From contig NZ_CP031705.1 in assembly GCF_022701255.1 (NCBI RefSeq), forward strand, positions 992,001 through 1,056,000: DNA of 64,000 nt, given 5' to 3'. Shown one piece after another: positions 1 to 8,811 of this stretch; the stretch's first letter is position 1; each line of letters begins with the position of its first letter. The notes beneath the pieces were generated by a model. That model was given only the letters and a program-made list of their open reading frames with translations, made no database searches and was not told the origin of the DNA. The DNA is from Microcoleus vaginatus HSN003 (lineage in GTDB: Bacteria > Cyanobacteriota > Cyanobacteriia > Cyanobacteriales > Microcoleaceae). The position numbers were made by a program, and so were the translations under genes.

Positions 1-2003
1 AAGCTCACCGATCGGTCTTCCAGAAATACCGTACCATTTTCAACTACTTTGATTCTGTCTTGCTAGGGCTAACCGCTACACCAAAGGATGAAATTGACCG
101 CAACACTTACGGACTATTTGACTTAGAAAATGGCGTCCCTACCGATGCTTACTCGCTTGAAGATGCCGTAAAAGATGGGTATCTAGTCCCCCTAAAAGCA
201 GTATCAGTGCCGCTTAAGTTCCAGCGACAAGGCATTAATTATGGCGAACTCTCTGAAGCAGAAAGAGAAGAATGGGATGCGCTTGAATGGGACACAGAAG
301 GTAATGCCCCTGAGCGCGTAGAAGCAGAAGCAGTCAACAAATGGCTATTCAATAAAGATACCGTGGATAAGGTGCTAGAGCGTCTGATGACTAGGGGATT
401 AAAGGTTGCTGGGGGCGATCGGCTCGGCAAAACCATTATTTTCGCTAAAAATCAAGATCATGCAGAATTTATTGCTCAGCGGTTCAACGTCAACTACCCC
501 CACCTTAAAGGTGAGTTTGCCCGCGTCATTACCTTCAAAACCTCCTATGCTCAAACCCTGATTGATAACTTTTCCCAAAAAGATAAAGAACCTCATATCG
601 CCATCTCAGTGGATATGCTCGACACTGGGATTGACGTGTCAGAGGTAGTTAATCTGGTGCTGTTCAAAATTGTTCGCTCCAAAACTAAGTTCTGGCAGAT
701 GATAGGACGAGGTACGAGGCTATGCCCTGACCTATTTGGGCTAGGGCAAGATAAAGAATTTTTTTACCTGTTTGATTATTGCCAAAATTTAGAGTTTTTT
801 CAACACAACTCAGAGACTGTTAATGCACCAATAACTAAATCATTGGGTCAGCAATTGTTTACCGCTCGATTAGAATTAATCGAAGAGCTAGATAAAAGAC
901 AACCGGGAAATTCACCAATTAATCCAGCAAAACTGAGCCAGCTTCCAGAGTATCAAGCTGCCTCTAAAGAACCCAGTACCGATACAGAATTGCGCCAAGA
1001 ACTAGCCAATTTACTCAATACAGAAGTGGCGGCTATGAATACTGAAAATTTCATAGTGCGACATAAACAACGATTCGTAGAGAAATATGCTAATTCCGCA
1101 GCATGGGCATCGCTATCGATCGATGATTTTATGGAACTTAGTCAAGAAATAGCTGGTTTGCCCTCCCAATTGGAAACAGAAACAGAAGAAATAAAAAGAT
1201 TTGATGTTTTGATGCTGAAGTTACAATTAGCAATCCTGCGCTCTGACTCTACATTTAAGCGTTTACAAGAACAGGTGAAGTCACTTGCAGGGTTGTTAGA
1301 GGAGAAATCTGCCATTCCCTTCGTGCAAGAACAGTTAGCCCTGATTCAGGATGTACAAACCGATCAGTGGTGGCAAGATGTGACATTACCAATGCTGGAG
1401 GTGTTACGCAAACGGCTACGGGGATTAATAAAGCTGATTGAAAAACAAAAACGCCAACCTATTTACACCGATTTTGAGGATGTAATGGGGGATGAGATAA
1501 TAGTAGAGTTGCCTGGTTTTACAGCATTAGATAATTTTGAGAAGTTCCGTGCTAAAACCAGGGCTTTTTTGCGATCGCATCAAGATCATGTGGTTATTTT
1601 TAAGCTGCGAACTAACAAACAGCTCACTCCATCCGATCTATCGGAGTTAGAGGAGATATTACTAGAAAACAAATTAGGCGTAGAGGAGGATATAGACCGT
1701 GCAAAAGAAGAGTCGCATGGGTTAGGCTTATTCGTCCGTTCCTTAGTAGGACTCGATCGGGAGGTAGCCAAGCAGGAACTAGCGAGGTTTATATCTGGTA
1801 AAAATCTTAACTCCAATCAGATTGAATTTGTGGATAAGATTGTGAATCACTTAACCGCAAATGGCGCAATGGATGCAGCAATCCTCTATGAATCCCCATT
1901 TACCGACATTACGCCACAGGGGCCAGACGGATTATTTACCTCGACTCAGGTAGATGAGTTATTTTCTATTCTTGAAGAAGTTTCTACACGGGCTGCTGCA
2001 TAA
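1..2003 (+). CDS. hsdR: Type I restriction enzyme R subunit (HsdR), 5' end outside window
   Basis: ATP-dependent translocase/nuclease subunit of a type I restriction-modification complex; it needs HsdM and HsdS, which are not in this window. The open frame reaches the left edge: codons from position 3 read AHRS...FDSVLLGLTATP, so the window opens inside the DEAH box (motif II) followed by motif III (TATP). Later helicase motifs are visible: KTIIFAKNQDHAEFI, SVDMLDTGIDV and the arginine-finger motif QMIGRGTRLCPDLFG. The long C-terminal part (roughly the last 350 codons) is helical and fits the HsdM-contact region. A TTG at 60 could be mistaken for a start, but the upstream in-frame homology shows the gene is simply truncated by the window. 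The N-terminal nuclease domain and Walker A lie upstream. The stop TAA at 2001-2003 overlaps the edge of an inserted repeat element. Confidence 0.9.
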   Translation, partial: AHRSVFQKYRTIFNYFDSVLLGLTATPKDEIDRNTYGLFDLENGVPTDAYSLEDAVKDGYLVPLKAVSVPLKFQRQGINYGELSEAEREEWDALEWDTEGNAPERVEAEAVNKWLFNKDTVDKVLERLMTRGLKVAGGDRLGKTIIFAKNQDHAEFIAQRFNVNYPHLKGEFARVITFKTSYAQTLIDNFSQKDKEPHIAISVDMLDTGIDVSEVVNLVLFKIVRSKTKFWQMIGRGTRLCPDLFGLGQDKEFFYLFDYCQNLEFFQHNSETVNAPITKSLGQQLFTARLELIEELDKRQPGNSPINPAKLSQLPEYQAASKEPSTDTELRQELANLLNTEVAAMNTENFIVRHKQRFVEKYANSAAWASLSIDDFMELSQEIAGLPSQLETETEEIKRFDVLMLKLQLAILRSDSTFKRLQEQVKSLAGLLEEKSAIPFVQEQLALIQDVQTDQWWQDVTLPMLEVLRKRLRGLIKLIEKQKRQPIYTDFEDVMGDEIIVELPGFTALDNFEKFRAKTRAFLRSHQDHVVIFKLRTNKQLTPSDLSELEEILLENKLGVEEDIDRAKEESHGLGLFVRSLVGLDREVAKQELARFISGKNLNSNQIEFVDKIVNHLTANGAMDAAILYESPFTDITPQGPDGLFTSTQVDELFSILEEVSTRAAA

Positions 2004-2175
2004 CCCTCTTCTGTCACTCTGGGAAAATAAAAGTGAGAGCCAAACCTTAACTGTCGATAGAGCGTGGATTTGAGCGTTTATTTTCTAACAGAATGGCGGA
2101 AATCAAGATTTTTGATAAAAGTCTTATGCTATAAGCATCCCAAATTATTTTGTGCCGAGAGTGATAGAAGAGGGT
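2003..2175. mobile_element. MITE-like element with 18/19-bp terminal inverted repeats
   Basis: The left end (2002-2020, AACCCTCTTCTGTCACTCT) and the right end (2158-2176) are inverted copies with one mismatch. Both outer ends abut a TA dinucleotide (2001-2002 and 2176-2177), which fits the TA target duplication of IS630/Tc1-type elements. The interior of about 135 bp has no convincing ORF, so it would have to be moved by a transposase supplied elsewhere. It sits exactly between the hsdR stop codon and the truncated EF-G-like gene. Removing it with one TA copy would still leave a TAA stop for hsdR. Family assignment is inference. Confidence 0.7.
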
Positions 2176-2179
2176 TAAA

Positions 2180-3886
2180 TTCCTCGATGATTGGGAAATT
2201 CCCCACCTAGTTTTCATCAACAAGATCGATCGAGCTTGCACAGACGAAACTACTTGTGGCAGCAACTTCACCGAGGTGATCGACGCGCTCAAATCCGTTT
2301 CCAGCAGACCGATCGTACCTCACCAATATCCGATCGGCAAAAACGAACAAATCATCGGTTTTATCGACTTAGTAACCGAACAAGCTTACCACTACCATCC
2401 GGGCGCCGCCGCAGATCCCGTCCCGCTTCCAGAACACCTCAAAGCACAAGAAAGCGCGGCGCGGCAGCAAATGCTCGAAGAAGTGGCGAATTTTGACGAC
2501 CATTTACTCGAAGAATTGCTCGAAGAAATCAATCCCGACGCCGAAGAAATTACCCGCGATTTAAAGATGGAATTAGGCGCAGATTTAATTGTGCCAGTAT
2601 TCATCGGCATCGCCGAACAAGATTTCGGCGTGCGGCCTCTGCTGGAAGCTTTGCTGAGGGAAGCGCCGACACCCGAAACTACAGCCGATCGCCGCGGCAT
2701 TATACAAAGTGAAAACAAAGTTCTGGCTCAAATCCTCAAAACCTATTACACGCCGCAGGGAGGTAAACTATCGTTAGTGAGAATGTGGCGGGGGACGCTG
2801 GCAGACGGAGCAATTTTGAACGGCGTTCGAGTTAACGGTTTGTACCGCTTGACCGGCCAGCAAACGCAAAGTTTGCATTCCGTCAGCGCCGGGGAAATTG
2901 TGGCTTTGGGAAGGCTAGAAGGCGTGAAAACAGGCGATACGCTGGCGCTAGACCGATCGGAAGAATTGCCAAAAGCCGAAATCATCCCGCCTGTCTACGC
3001 ACTGGCGATCGTCCCAGAAAAGCGCAACGATGAAGTTAAGCTGAGCTCCGCTTTAGCTAAATTGCTAGAAGAAGACCCATCTTTAGTCTGGGAACAGCAC
3101 GGCGACACTCACGAAATTATACTTTGGGGTCAAGGCGAAATCCACCTGAAAGTAGCCTTAGACAGGTTGCGCCGCAAGTATAATTTGCCGATGGTAACTC
3201 ACTTACCGCAAGTGCCGTACAAAGAAACCATCCGCAAACCCGCATCTTCCATCCACGGGCGCTACAAACACCAAAGCGGCGGACACGGACAGTTTGGCGA
3301 TGTGTACCTCGACATTCAACCGCAGCCACGAGGCGAAGGCTTCAATTTCACCGACAAAATAGTCGGCGGCGTCGTCCCAAAACAGTACATTCCCGGCGTG
3401 GAAGTGGGAGTGCGCGAGTATTTGGATCGCGGCCCGCTGGGTTTCCCGGTGGTAGACGTAGCGGTGACGCTGACGAACGGTTCCTACCATTCTGTGGACA
3501 GTTCCGAACAAGCTTTCAAGCAAGCGGCGCGTTTGGCGATGCAGGAGGGAATGGCGAAGTGCGAACCGGCATTGCTGGAGCCGATCGCCAAAGTTGAAAT
3601 TTGCGCTCCGAACGAGTGTACATCAAAGGTGTTGCAGTTGGTCAGCGGACACCGCGGCCAAATTCTCGGCTACGAAGGTAAACAAGACTGGAAGGGATGG
3701 GATGCAGTTTCTGCTTATTTGCCGATCGCAGAAATGCAGAATTTGATCGTAGAATTGCGATCGCAGACAATGGGAGTAGGATTTTTTAATTGGGAGTTCG
3801 ATCGATTGCAAGAAGTGCCGGAACCTTTAGCTAAGCGGGTTTTGCTAACCACTGGCGGCAATGGAAACGGTAACGGTAAAAGTTAG
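2180..3886 (+). pseudogene. EF-G-like translation factor, N-terminally truncated
   Basis: About 568 residues match an elongation-factor-G paralogue of the kind found beside fusA in cyanobacteria. The homologous frame begins abruptly at about 2180 with LDDWEIPHLVFINKIDRA. That is the G4 motif (NKID) of the GTPase domain; the P-loop, switch regions and DxxG motif, roughly the first 110-120 residues, are absent. An in-frame TAG lies at 2165-2167, inside the MITE end. A GTG at 2276 is the first usable start and would drop even the NKID motif. Domain II (about residues 170-260), domains III-IV with the QSGGHGQFGDV stretch, and domain V (C-terminus MGVGFFNWEFDRLQEVP) look intact, followed by a glycine/asparagine tail. 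Without G1-G3 it cannot bind GTP normally, so I treat it as a pseudogene. Low divergence of the rest suggests recent truncation or a retained residual role. Confidence 0.8.
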
Positions 3887-3895
3887 GTAATAGTC

Positions 3896-3934
3896 TTAAA
3901 AAACCCGGTTTCTTCAAGAAACCAGGTTTTTGCA
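3896..3934 (+). terminator. Hairpin terminator after the EF-G-like gene
   Basis: AAACCCGGTTTCTTC pairs with GAAACCAGGTTT and is followed by a short T run, 10 bp after the stop codon. The stem belongs to the AAACCCGGTTTC repeat found elsewhere in this window, so it may be a repeat that doubles as a terminator. Confidence 0.55.
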
Positions 3935-3980
3935 GGAGTTGCCATTAAAGTTTATTGGGTTCAATTCCCATTTACCTCAC

Positions 3981-4093
3981 ATCTTGCACCATTCTCAAGA
4001 ACAGGCAAGATGCCTGTTCCACAAAGAGTGAATTTTCTTGTGGAACAGGCATCTTGCCTGTTCCTAAAAAGCTTATTGAGAATGGTGCAAGAT
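3981..4093. repeat. Nested foldback element
   Basis: Outer arms ATCTTGCACCATTCTCAA and TTGAGAATGGTGCAAGAT are perfect inverted copies. Inside them a second hairpin pairs AACAGGCAAGATGCCTGTTC with its complement around a TTGTGG/CCACAA stem. The inner motif recurs at 16633-16728 and, with base changes, at 35707-35830. No ORF. Probably a non-autonomous repeated element. Confidence 0.7.
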
Positions 4094-4108
4094 CTCAGAT
4101 TTACCGGA

Positions 4109-4513
4109 TTATTGAGTTAACTTACTTAACGCTGAAATAATATTTTCAGCTAACATTAACGCAGTTCTCGCTTCTCTTTGTAAGTTAAACATAGTATCTT
4201 CATAATCCGCTTTATTCCTAAGTTCTCTCAATCTGCTTAAATTTTCACCTATTTTGATCATATTTTTCAGTTGAGTTGGGTGGTATATAAATTCTTTTGC
4301 TACATATTGATGTTCGTTGATATCGCGATTCTTACGAAAAAGTCTTGGGTCTTTTTCAATGTCGCGTAAGTAATTTCGCGCTAGGCAAAATGTCGAATAG
4401 TATGCTCTACTTATCGCCGATCGCAACTTGGCTTCCCTGTTACCTGAACAGTCACTATTTGTGGCAGCTAATTCTTGAGCTAAATTCAAATATTCAGACC
4501 AATCAAATCTCAT
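4109..4513 (-). CDS. HEPN-domain protein
   Basis: A 134-residue all-helical protein. The segment SAISRAYYSTFCLARNYL (about residues 30-48) matches the conserved helix of HEPN-family proteins, which are often RNases or nucleotidyltransferase partners in toxin-antitoxin and defence modules. Near the C-terminus RELRNKADYED resembles the R-x(4-6)-H region, but with D/Y where the catalytic histidine would sit, so RNase activity is uncertain. I choose the ATG at 4511-4513 (MRFDWSEYLN) because it lies 1 bp after the stop of the upstream gene on the same strand, a translational-coupling geometry; a longer ORF upstream overlaps that gene in another frame. The partner upstream is an unknown 221-residue protein, and the pair looks like a two-gene operon. 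Confidence 0.75.
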   Translation of the reverse strand: MRFDWSEYLNLAQELAATNSDCSGNREAKLRSAISRAYYSTFCLARNYLRDIEKDPRLFRKNRDINEHQYVAKEFIYHPTQLKNMIKIGENLSRLRELRNKADYEDTMFNLQREARTALMLAENIISALSKLTQ

Positions 4514-4514
4514 T

Positions 4515-5180
4515 TTATTCCCATTCAAGCCTAATATGTAAATCATTTTTGGGGGCAGCTCTTTTAGCTTCGAGCCACCAACTATCATCCAGGATGTTTA
4601 ACTTTGCAAAAGCTTCCTCGACTTCTAGTTTGGTGTAAATGGTAATCCACAGCGATCGCCAGTTGGCAATTTCTGGATCAGTTTTCACTTCTAAGCCTAA
4701 TCTTGCCGTAGGAAATATCGCTAGAATGCGCTCGCAAGCTTCCAGAATCAAAGGTGCGATCGCTTCTTGTTCCATGATGATTTGAAAACTTTCTAGGGGG
4801 TTTTCTACCGCGTACAGGCTTTTGATTTTATTAAAATATGCAATTAAATTGTCAAATACTTTAGCTATTTCAGAGGGATTCTCCACTTCTCCTGGCGGCT
4901 GAGAAAAGGAAGGGCTTAAATTTATAGAGTCGGTGCTGTAAATGCTGTCCCTTGTCTCGTTGTAGCGTTTCTCTTTTGATTTTGCTTGGTACTGCTCTTT
5001 TAATTCGAGGCGTTCTTTTGTGTAAATTTCCTTCAGAATGTTGTTTTGTTCTGCTAATTTTTCTAAAGCCAATATCTCACGACTTATATTCTCTTCCAAC
5101 TCGCCAAGCTGGACAGATGAATCTAGTTTAGCTAAAGCAGCGCCAAGGGCTTGCAGACTAATAATATCTGTTTCTTTCAT
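4515..5180 (-). CDS. Unknown protein coupled to HEPN protein
   Basis: A 221-residue soluble protein. Residues about 15-70 are heptad-like and charged (ELEENISREILALEKLAEQ), suggesting a coiled coil. The C-terminal half (about 135-221) is a compact globular region with FPTARLGLEVKTDPE, a WRSLWITIYTKLEVEEAF segment and a terminal DSWWLEAKRAAPKNDLHIRLEWE-like region. I recall proteins with this C-terminal layout next to HEPN genes in cyanobacteria, but I cannot name the family. Its stop is 1 bp from the HEPN start, so the two are almost certainly co-expressed. An antitoxin or partner role is inference from the arrangement only. Confidence 0.65.
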   Translation of the reverse strand: MKETDIISLQALGAALAKLDSSVQLGELEENISREILALEKLAEQNNILKEIYTKERLELKEQYQAKSKEKRYNETRDSIYSTDSINLSPSFSQPPGEVENPSEIAKVFDNLIAYFNKIKSLYAVENPLESFQIIMEQEAIAPLILEACERILAIFPTARLGLEVKTDPEIANWRSLWITIYTKLEVEEAFAKLNILDDSWWLEAKRAAPKNDLHIRLEWE

Positions 5181-5328
5181 AAGAGTCGATGGTTTGGAAG
5201 TTAGGAATTAACTTTACCAGTAATCGTGAAGCCTTTCTGGAGATTGTAGCAGATTTGGCGGTTGAATGTACATTTGGTTGGTAGGGGCGCGCTCACCAAC
5301 AATATATAACGATGACCAACAATCTATA

Positions 5329-5397
5329 TAAACCCGCCCCCGCCCCACGGCCAATCTGAATGTACATTTCGATTGTTCGTTGGGAGGGGGCGGGTTT
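5329..5397. repeat. GC-rich inverted repeat in the 5181-5554 gap
   Basis: AACCCGCCCCCGCCCC pairs with GGGGGCGGGTTTT about 45 bp downstream. It lies in a 374-bp gap between the HEPN operon and the Get3d gene, with a duplicated GAATGTACATTT motif nearby. The rest of the gap shows no coding signal. It could act as a terminator on either strand. Confidence 0.5.
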
Positions 5398-5554
5398 TCT
5401 AGATGGTTTTTTTCCGGCGATTATGGCTTGTGAAACCCGCCGTTACGATCACACAAATTATACGATCGCGAATCAACGAGACATGATATTAGAGAACTCG
5501 ATAATTCATCAGTATATCCGTGTCCAAATCTCTTAGAGGGCATTCTTCCTTACC

Positions 5555-6649
5555 CTAAAAAGAAATAATCAAGTAACCATTCAGGAACTTAGCACCTGTA
5601 ACAGATTTGCCTGTTAACGCTGGAGGCAGCAAAATATTGCGCCGCTGATCGCCCGCTTCGATCGTCACTTCCGGCCCGGATTGAATCAATTTAATTTCTT
5701 TCTTGTCAAACCCCGGCAAAAACAAACTAACTTGACGCTGTGCAATGTTTATGTTAATCGGTTTAGGAGCTTTTGCGGCCTCCGAAAAATCTGGCAAAGC
5801 ATCAATTAGCGGCTGCCAGTTATTGTCACTGTGCGCCGGAACCGAAACAGCCGTCAAAGGATCAAACTCGGCAGTAATAGCTTCTGTAACCGATGCTTGA
5901 TTGACAATGACACCGCCCACAGTCAAGCTAACTTGTTGAGAACTTCCCCAAAGATAGCGGGCCGTTGCGATCGCGCTTGCATCCCCAGTCGTCACCAAAA
6001 AAGCCGCCGTGCGGTTCGGATCTGCCAGCGCATCCTTACCCTTATCCAAAAGATTATCGACTTGCTTAGTAGATTGAAAAGCATTATCTCCCGACAAATC
6101 CACAGTCAACACCGTACTGACAACTGGTTGAATAAAAGGTGAAAGCGCTTTCCCCAAATCCGAATCTACCAAAGCTTGACGGAACCTGCGGATGTACCAA
6201 CTCAGAATTTCCGGCATTCCCAGCATCCGCAGCGTATCCATGCCGCCATTGCCGTCATAAACAATTACATCGTATTGTTTGCTGTCGTCGTATTCCCGAA
6301 CTTCGTTCAACGCCAGCGCGCTGTCCATCCCCGGTAAAACTCCTAATTCTTGGCCGTAAATCTGCTTGAAAAAGGGAGTGCGGACATATTGAGCTTCTAG
6401 CTGTTTAATTTCGTCCCACCTGCGTTCTAGCAGCGGCGCGCTTTGCACCTGAACTGCTTTGAGGTTGGGGGCGATTTCCTGGGGGCTGAGAGTCAGGGGA
6501 ACCCCTAGCAGAATACCCAATGCAGGGCCTGGATCTTGGCCGAGCAGCAGAACTCGCTTGCCTTGAGCCGCGTATTTTTTAGCTGTTGCGATCGCGATCG
6601 TACTGCGGCCAGTGCCGCCTTTGCCCAAAAATGTCAAAATCAAAGCCAT
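5555..6649 (-). CDS. Get3/ArsA-type ATPase with C-terminal alpha-crystallin-like domain (Get3d type)
   Basis: A 364-residue P-loop ATPase of the ArsA/Get3 family. The deviant Walker A KGGTGRST lies at residues 10-17, a LLLGQDPGPALG switch segment at about 35-46, and YDGNGGMDTLRM, the switch-II-like region, at about 128-140. Unlike eukaryotic Get3 there is no CxxC zinc motif visible. The last 80 residues (ININIAQRQVSLFLPGFDKKEIKL onward) read as a small beta-sandwich of the HSP20/alpha-crystallin type, the arrangement described for Get3d of plants and cyanobacteria. Role: probably a soluble chaperone-like ATPase for hydrophobic clients. It lies just downstream of petP on the same strand, separated by a low-complexity stretch; a functional link to thylakoid membrane proteins is inference. 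Confidence 0.85.
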   Translation of the reverse strand: MALILTFLGKGGTGRSTIAIATAKKYAAQGKRVLLLGQDPGPALGILLGVPLTLSPQEIAPNLKAVQVQSAPLLERRWDEIKQLEAQYVRTPFFKQIYGQELGVLPGMDSALALNEVREYDDSKQYDVIVYDGNGGMDTLRMLGMPEILSWYIRRFRQALVDSDLGKALSPFIQPVVSTVLTVDLSGDNAFQSTKQVDNLLDKGKDALADPNRTAAFLVTTGDASAIATARYLWGSSQQVSLTVGGVIVNQASVTEAITAEFDPLTAVSVPAHSDNNWQPLIDALPDFSEAAKAPKPININIAQRQVSLFLPGFDKKEIKLIQSGPEVTIEAGDQRRNILLPPALTGKSVTGAKFLNGYLIISF

Positions 6650-6699
6650 TTTCTTTCCTCACTGCCAAAGCTTACTCTTTAACATTTAAGCGCAACCTT

Positions 6700-6826
6700 C
6701 AGCCAGAGTGGGGGAGGGGGAGAGTGGAGGAAGAGGAGAGTCGGCGAGCCGGAGAGTCGGAGAGGGGAAGAATTGGGAAAATTTTTCCTCTTCCTTCTTC
6801 CTTCTTCCTTCTTCCTTCTTCCTTCT
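6700..6826. repeat. Low-complexity purine/pyrimidine tract
   Basis: A GAG-rich purine run (about 6700-6775) is followed by a (CTTCCTT)n heptanucleotide tandem repeat (about 6783-6826). It occupies the space between petP and the Get3d gene. No ORF is supported. Confidence 0.7.
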
Positions 6827-6833
6827 ACATCTG

Positions 6834-7034
6834 TTAAACGGGTTCTAGCTCATCTTCAAAGAACCAAGTCGAAAAACCGTCAAACTTGACAACCACGCCT
6901 ACTCCGCTACCGTCAACCATTTTGAATCCGTCAACAGTCCCTACTGGATTCTCTTTTATCTTGCCCACCATATTCGGAGGTATCCGATCTCTGAGACGGC
7001 GCACCTTCACTCTCTGACCTACTTCTATTGCCAC
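6834..7034 (-). CDS. petP: Cytochrome b6f complex subunit PetP
   Basis: A 66-residue soluble peripheral subunit of the cytochrome b6f complex, cyanobacteria/red-alga specific (DUF2862). The family signature is almost complete: VGQRVKVRRLRDRIPP at the N-terminus, GTVDGFKMVDGSGVGVVVKF in the middle and STWFFEDELEPV at the C-terminus. PetP binds the cytoplasmic face of b6f and influences linear electron flow. Start is GTG at 7032-7034, supported by an AGGAGA Shine-Dalgarno about 10 bp upstream. Usual family length is 65-70 residues, so it is complete. Confidence 0.93.
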   Translation of the reverse strand: MAIEVGQRVKVRRLRDRIPPNMVGKIKENPVGTVDGFKMVDGSGVGVVVKFDGFSTWFFEDELEPV

Positions 7035-7704
7035 TGAAATTGTTCTCCTGCTCTATATAACCTATATACAACCGTTTATTTTACAGTTTGGCGTCTACTT
7101 CGGAACAGCAACACCCGCAGGCGATCGCTCCCTATGATTTTCCATCGAAATTTCCACCAACTTTCCCTAAAAAACGCTATTCTAGTCGCGGTTGGTCGAT
7201 CGTCTACCCGGATTCGCTTGGGTTTGCCTCATCAGGTTCCACAGCGGCAAGCTCAACTCCCAGACTCTGGCACACCACGGAGATAATTATTTTTTATCGC
7301 TTCGCAAAAACAATCTTTTTATTAATTGCCACAACTACAGGATTTATTTCCAATTAGTCATCCTTCCGGAAGAAGCCAAAAGACATTCAGAAGCAGTAAT
7401 TAATTTTATGTTTGCTATATATAAATTTTCCATTTATAACATTGACATCGGCTAATATTAATGCTGTAAAGCACTTGGAGTCTGGCTTGCAAAATTTTCC
7501 GCAGGTCAGATTGTAGTAAAGTGCCATGTTGTAACAGTTTACTACAATCGGACAATAAAAAGAAGATTTAATGCTAAAATTTAATGCTGAGAAAGGTTAT
7601 TTTTGCTGCTGTGTTACGGCATAAAAAGTGGAACGATTGCCGGATTTAGGGTGTCTAATACAGGAAAGGAAGTCTAGAAACTTCAATATGAGAAAATTGA
7701 AATT
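7035..7704. other. 670-bp intergenic region, petP promoter side
   Basis: Near petP (7045-7090) the minus strand carries the AGGAGA ribosome site and TATATAG/TATAGG boxes that could be -10 elements. Short ORFs of under 90 codons run through 7088-7455 but have no recognisable sequence and I do not support them. A near-palindromic TGTAGTAAAGTG/GTTTACTACA pair lies at about 7510-7545. Confidence 0.5.
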
Positions 7705-8811
7705 ATGAATAAAATTTTTACCTGTGGGCGCTCGACCAAAATTCCGCTCCTAAGTTTGTCGTTAGCTGTGTTCGCCTGTCTGCCGCTTGGTCGTGCCACG
7801 ATCGCCAGTCCGCTCTCTCCATCCCCCAAACAGCCGTCGAAGGCTACTAAAATTATCTCCGTCGATCGACCGCCAGCACTACCAATCGCCTCAAAATCTC
7901 CAAAAAATCCCGCAACAGTGGCGGCGAATCCATCCCCAGCACACACGATAAACGCCCAGGGAACAGCGGCCGGGCGATGGCTTGAAATAGAAGAAATTCG
8001 CGGTACAGTCAGCTTTAAAGGGCGGCCAGCGGTCGTGGGCGATCGGCTACTCGCGCCCGGAGACGAAATCATCACCGGCCCCAATTCCACAGCCCGTTTA
8101 GGCATCGACAACAACATCGGCGTTGTGGAAGTTGCCGAAAAAACCACACTCAGAATATCCGATTTGTCAAGCAGTGCAGGTGGCGAAAAAGACACAGCGA
8201 TTTTTGTCAGCAGGGGGCGAGTCAGGTTGTCGATCGGCAAAACTGCTGCGACAACTCCCGCAGCCACCACCTCAACAATTATCCCGCCAAACCAAATAGC
8301 CGCCCTCAATACCTTCAGCGGACTCGGCAAATCCAGTCAAATTGCCCAAAAAACCCGTTCTGCTAAAACCGCCCCAGTCAGAGTTGAAACCCCCGAAGGC
8401 GTTGCCGGAGTCCGTGGCACCTCCTTTGGCGTCAGCGTCGGCGGCGGCAAAACCGCAGTCGAAACTATTGAAGGTGCAGTCGTAGTATCCGGCAGCACCG
8501 ACTCGGAAGTAGTTGTCAACGGCGGCAACGCCACGACTATTTTCCCTCAAACCTCGCCCGTGGCGCCCTCAGCGAGCCCTCGCCTAGCTCAACTCAAAGT
8601 CCGCAGGTTGGTGAGATTCAGCGGCAATATCTATCGCCTCAGCGGTCAAATTAACCCGATCGACACACTTTATGTCAACAACGAAGAGATTAAGAGCGAT
8701 CGAAATGGCAACTTCAAAATCCAAGGAATTTTACCTCCAAGCCGCCGCCTCCAAATCGTAGTGCGAGGGCCGTCAGTCACAGAACGGCATTACAGCCTCG
8801 CCGTTCCCTAA
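7705..8811 (+). CDS. Exported FecR-domain protein
   Basis: A 368-residue protein with a hydrophobic N-terminal segment (LSLSLAVFACLPLG, about 16-30) that looks like a signal peptide, then a low-complexity proline/serine linker to about residue 85. The FecR domain follows: WLEIEEIRGTVSFKGRPAVVGDRLLAPGDEI (about 92-122), GPNSTARLGIDNN and, after a linker, VETPEGVAGVRGTSFGVSVGGGKTAVETIEGAVVVSG (about 228-265). The C-terminal 70 residues form a separate beta-rich domain (YRLSGQINPIDTLYVNNEEI). No sigma factor gene is nearby, so a classical Fec anti-sigma role is unlikely. In cyanobacteria FecR proteins often sit beside CHASE2 sensors, as here with the cyclase 570 bp downstream on the same strand; a periplasmic ligand or partner role is inferred. 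Confidence 0.8.
   Translation: MNKIFTCGRSTKIPLLSLSLAVFACLPLGRATIASPLSPSPKQPSKATKIISVDRPPALPIASKSPKNPATVAANPSPAHTINAQGTAAGRWLEIEEIRGTVSFKGRPAVVGDRLLAPGDEIITGPNSTARLGIDNNIGVVEVAEKTTLRISDLSSSAGGEKDTAIFVSRGRVRLSIGKTAATTPAATTSTIIPPNQIAALNTFSGLGKSSQIAQKTRSAKTAPVRVETPEGVAGVRGTSFGVSVGGGKTAVETIEGAVVVSGSTDSEVVVNGGNATTIFPQTSPVAPSASPRLAQLKVRRLVRFSGNIYRLSGQINPIDTLYVNNEEIKSDRNGNFKIQGILPPSRRLQIVVRGPSVTERHYSLAVP

Noticed and set aside
2047..2292. 81-codon minus-strand ORF across the MITE and EF-G fragment
   Set aside because: Its N-terminal part is antisense to real EF-G coding sequence, so it is not a transposase gene.
7088..7455. Two overlapping ORFs of under 90 codons after petP
   Set aside because: Low-complexity translation without family resemblance; they overlap each other in different frames.
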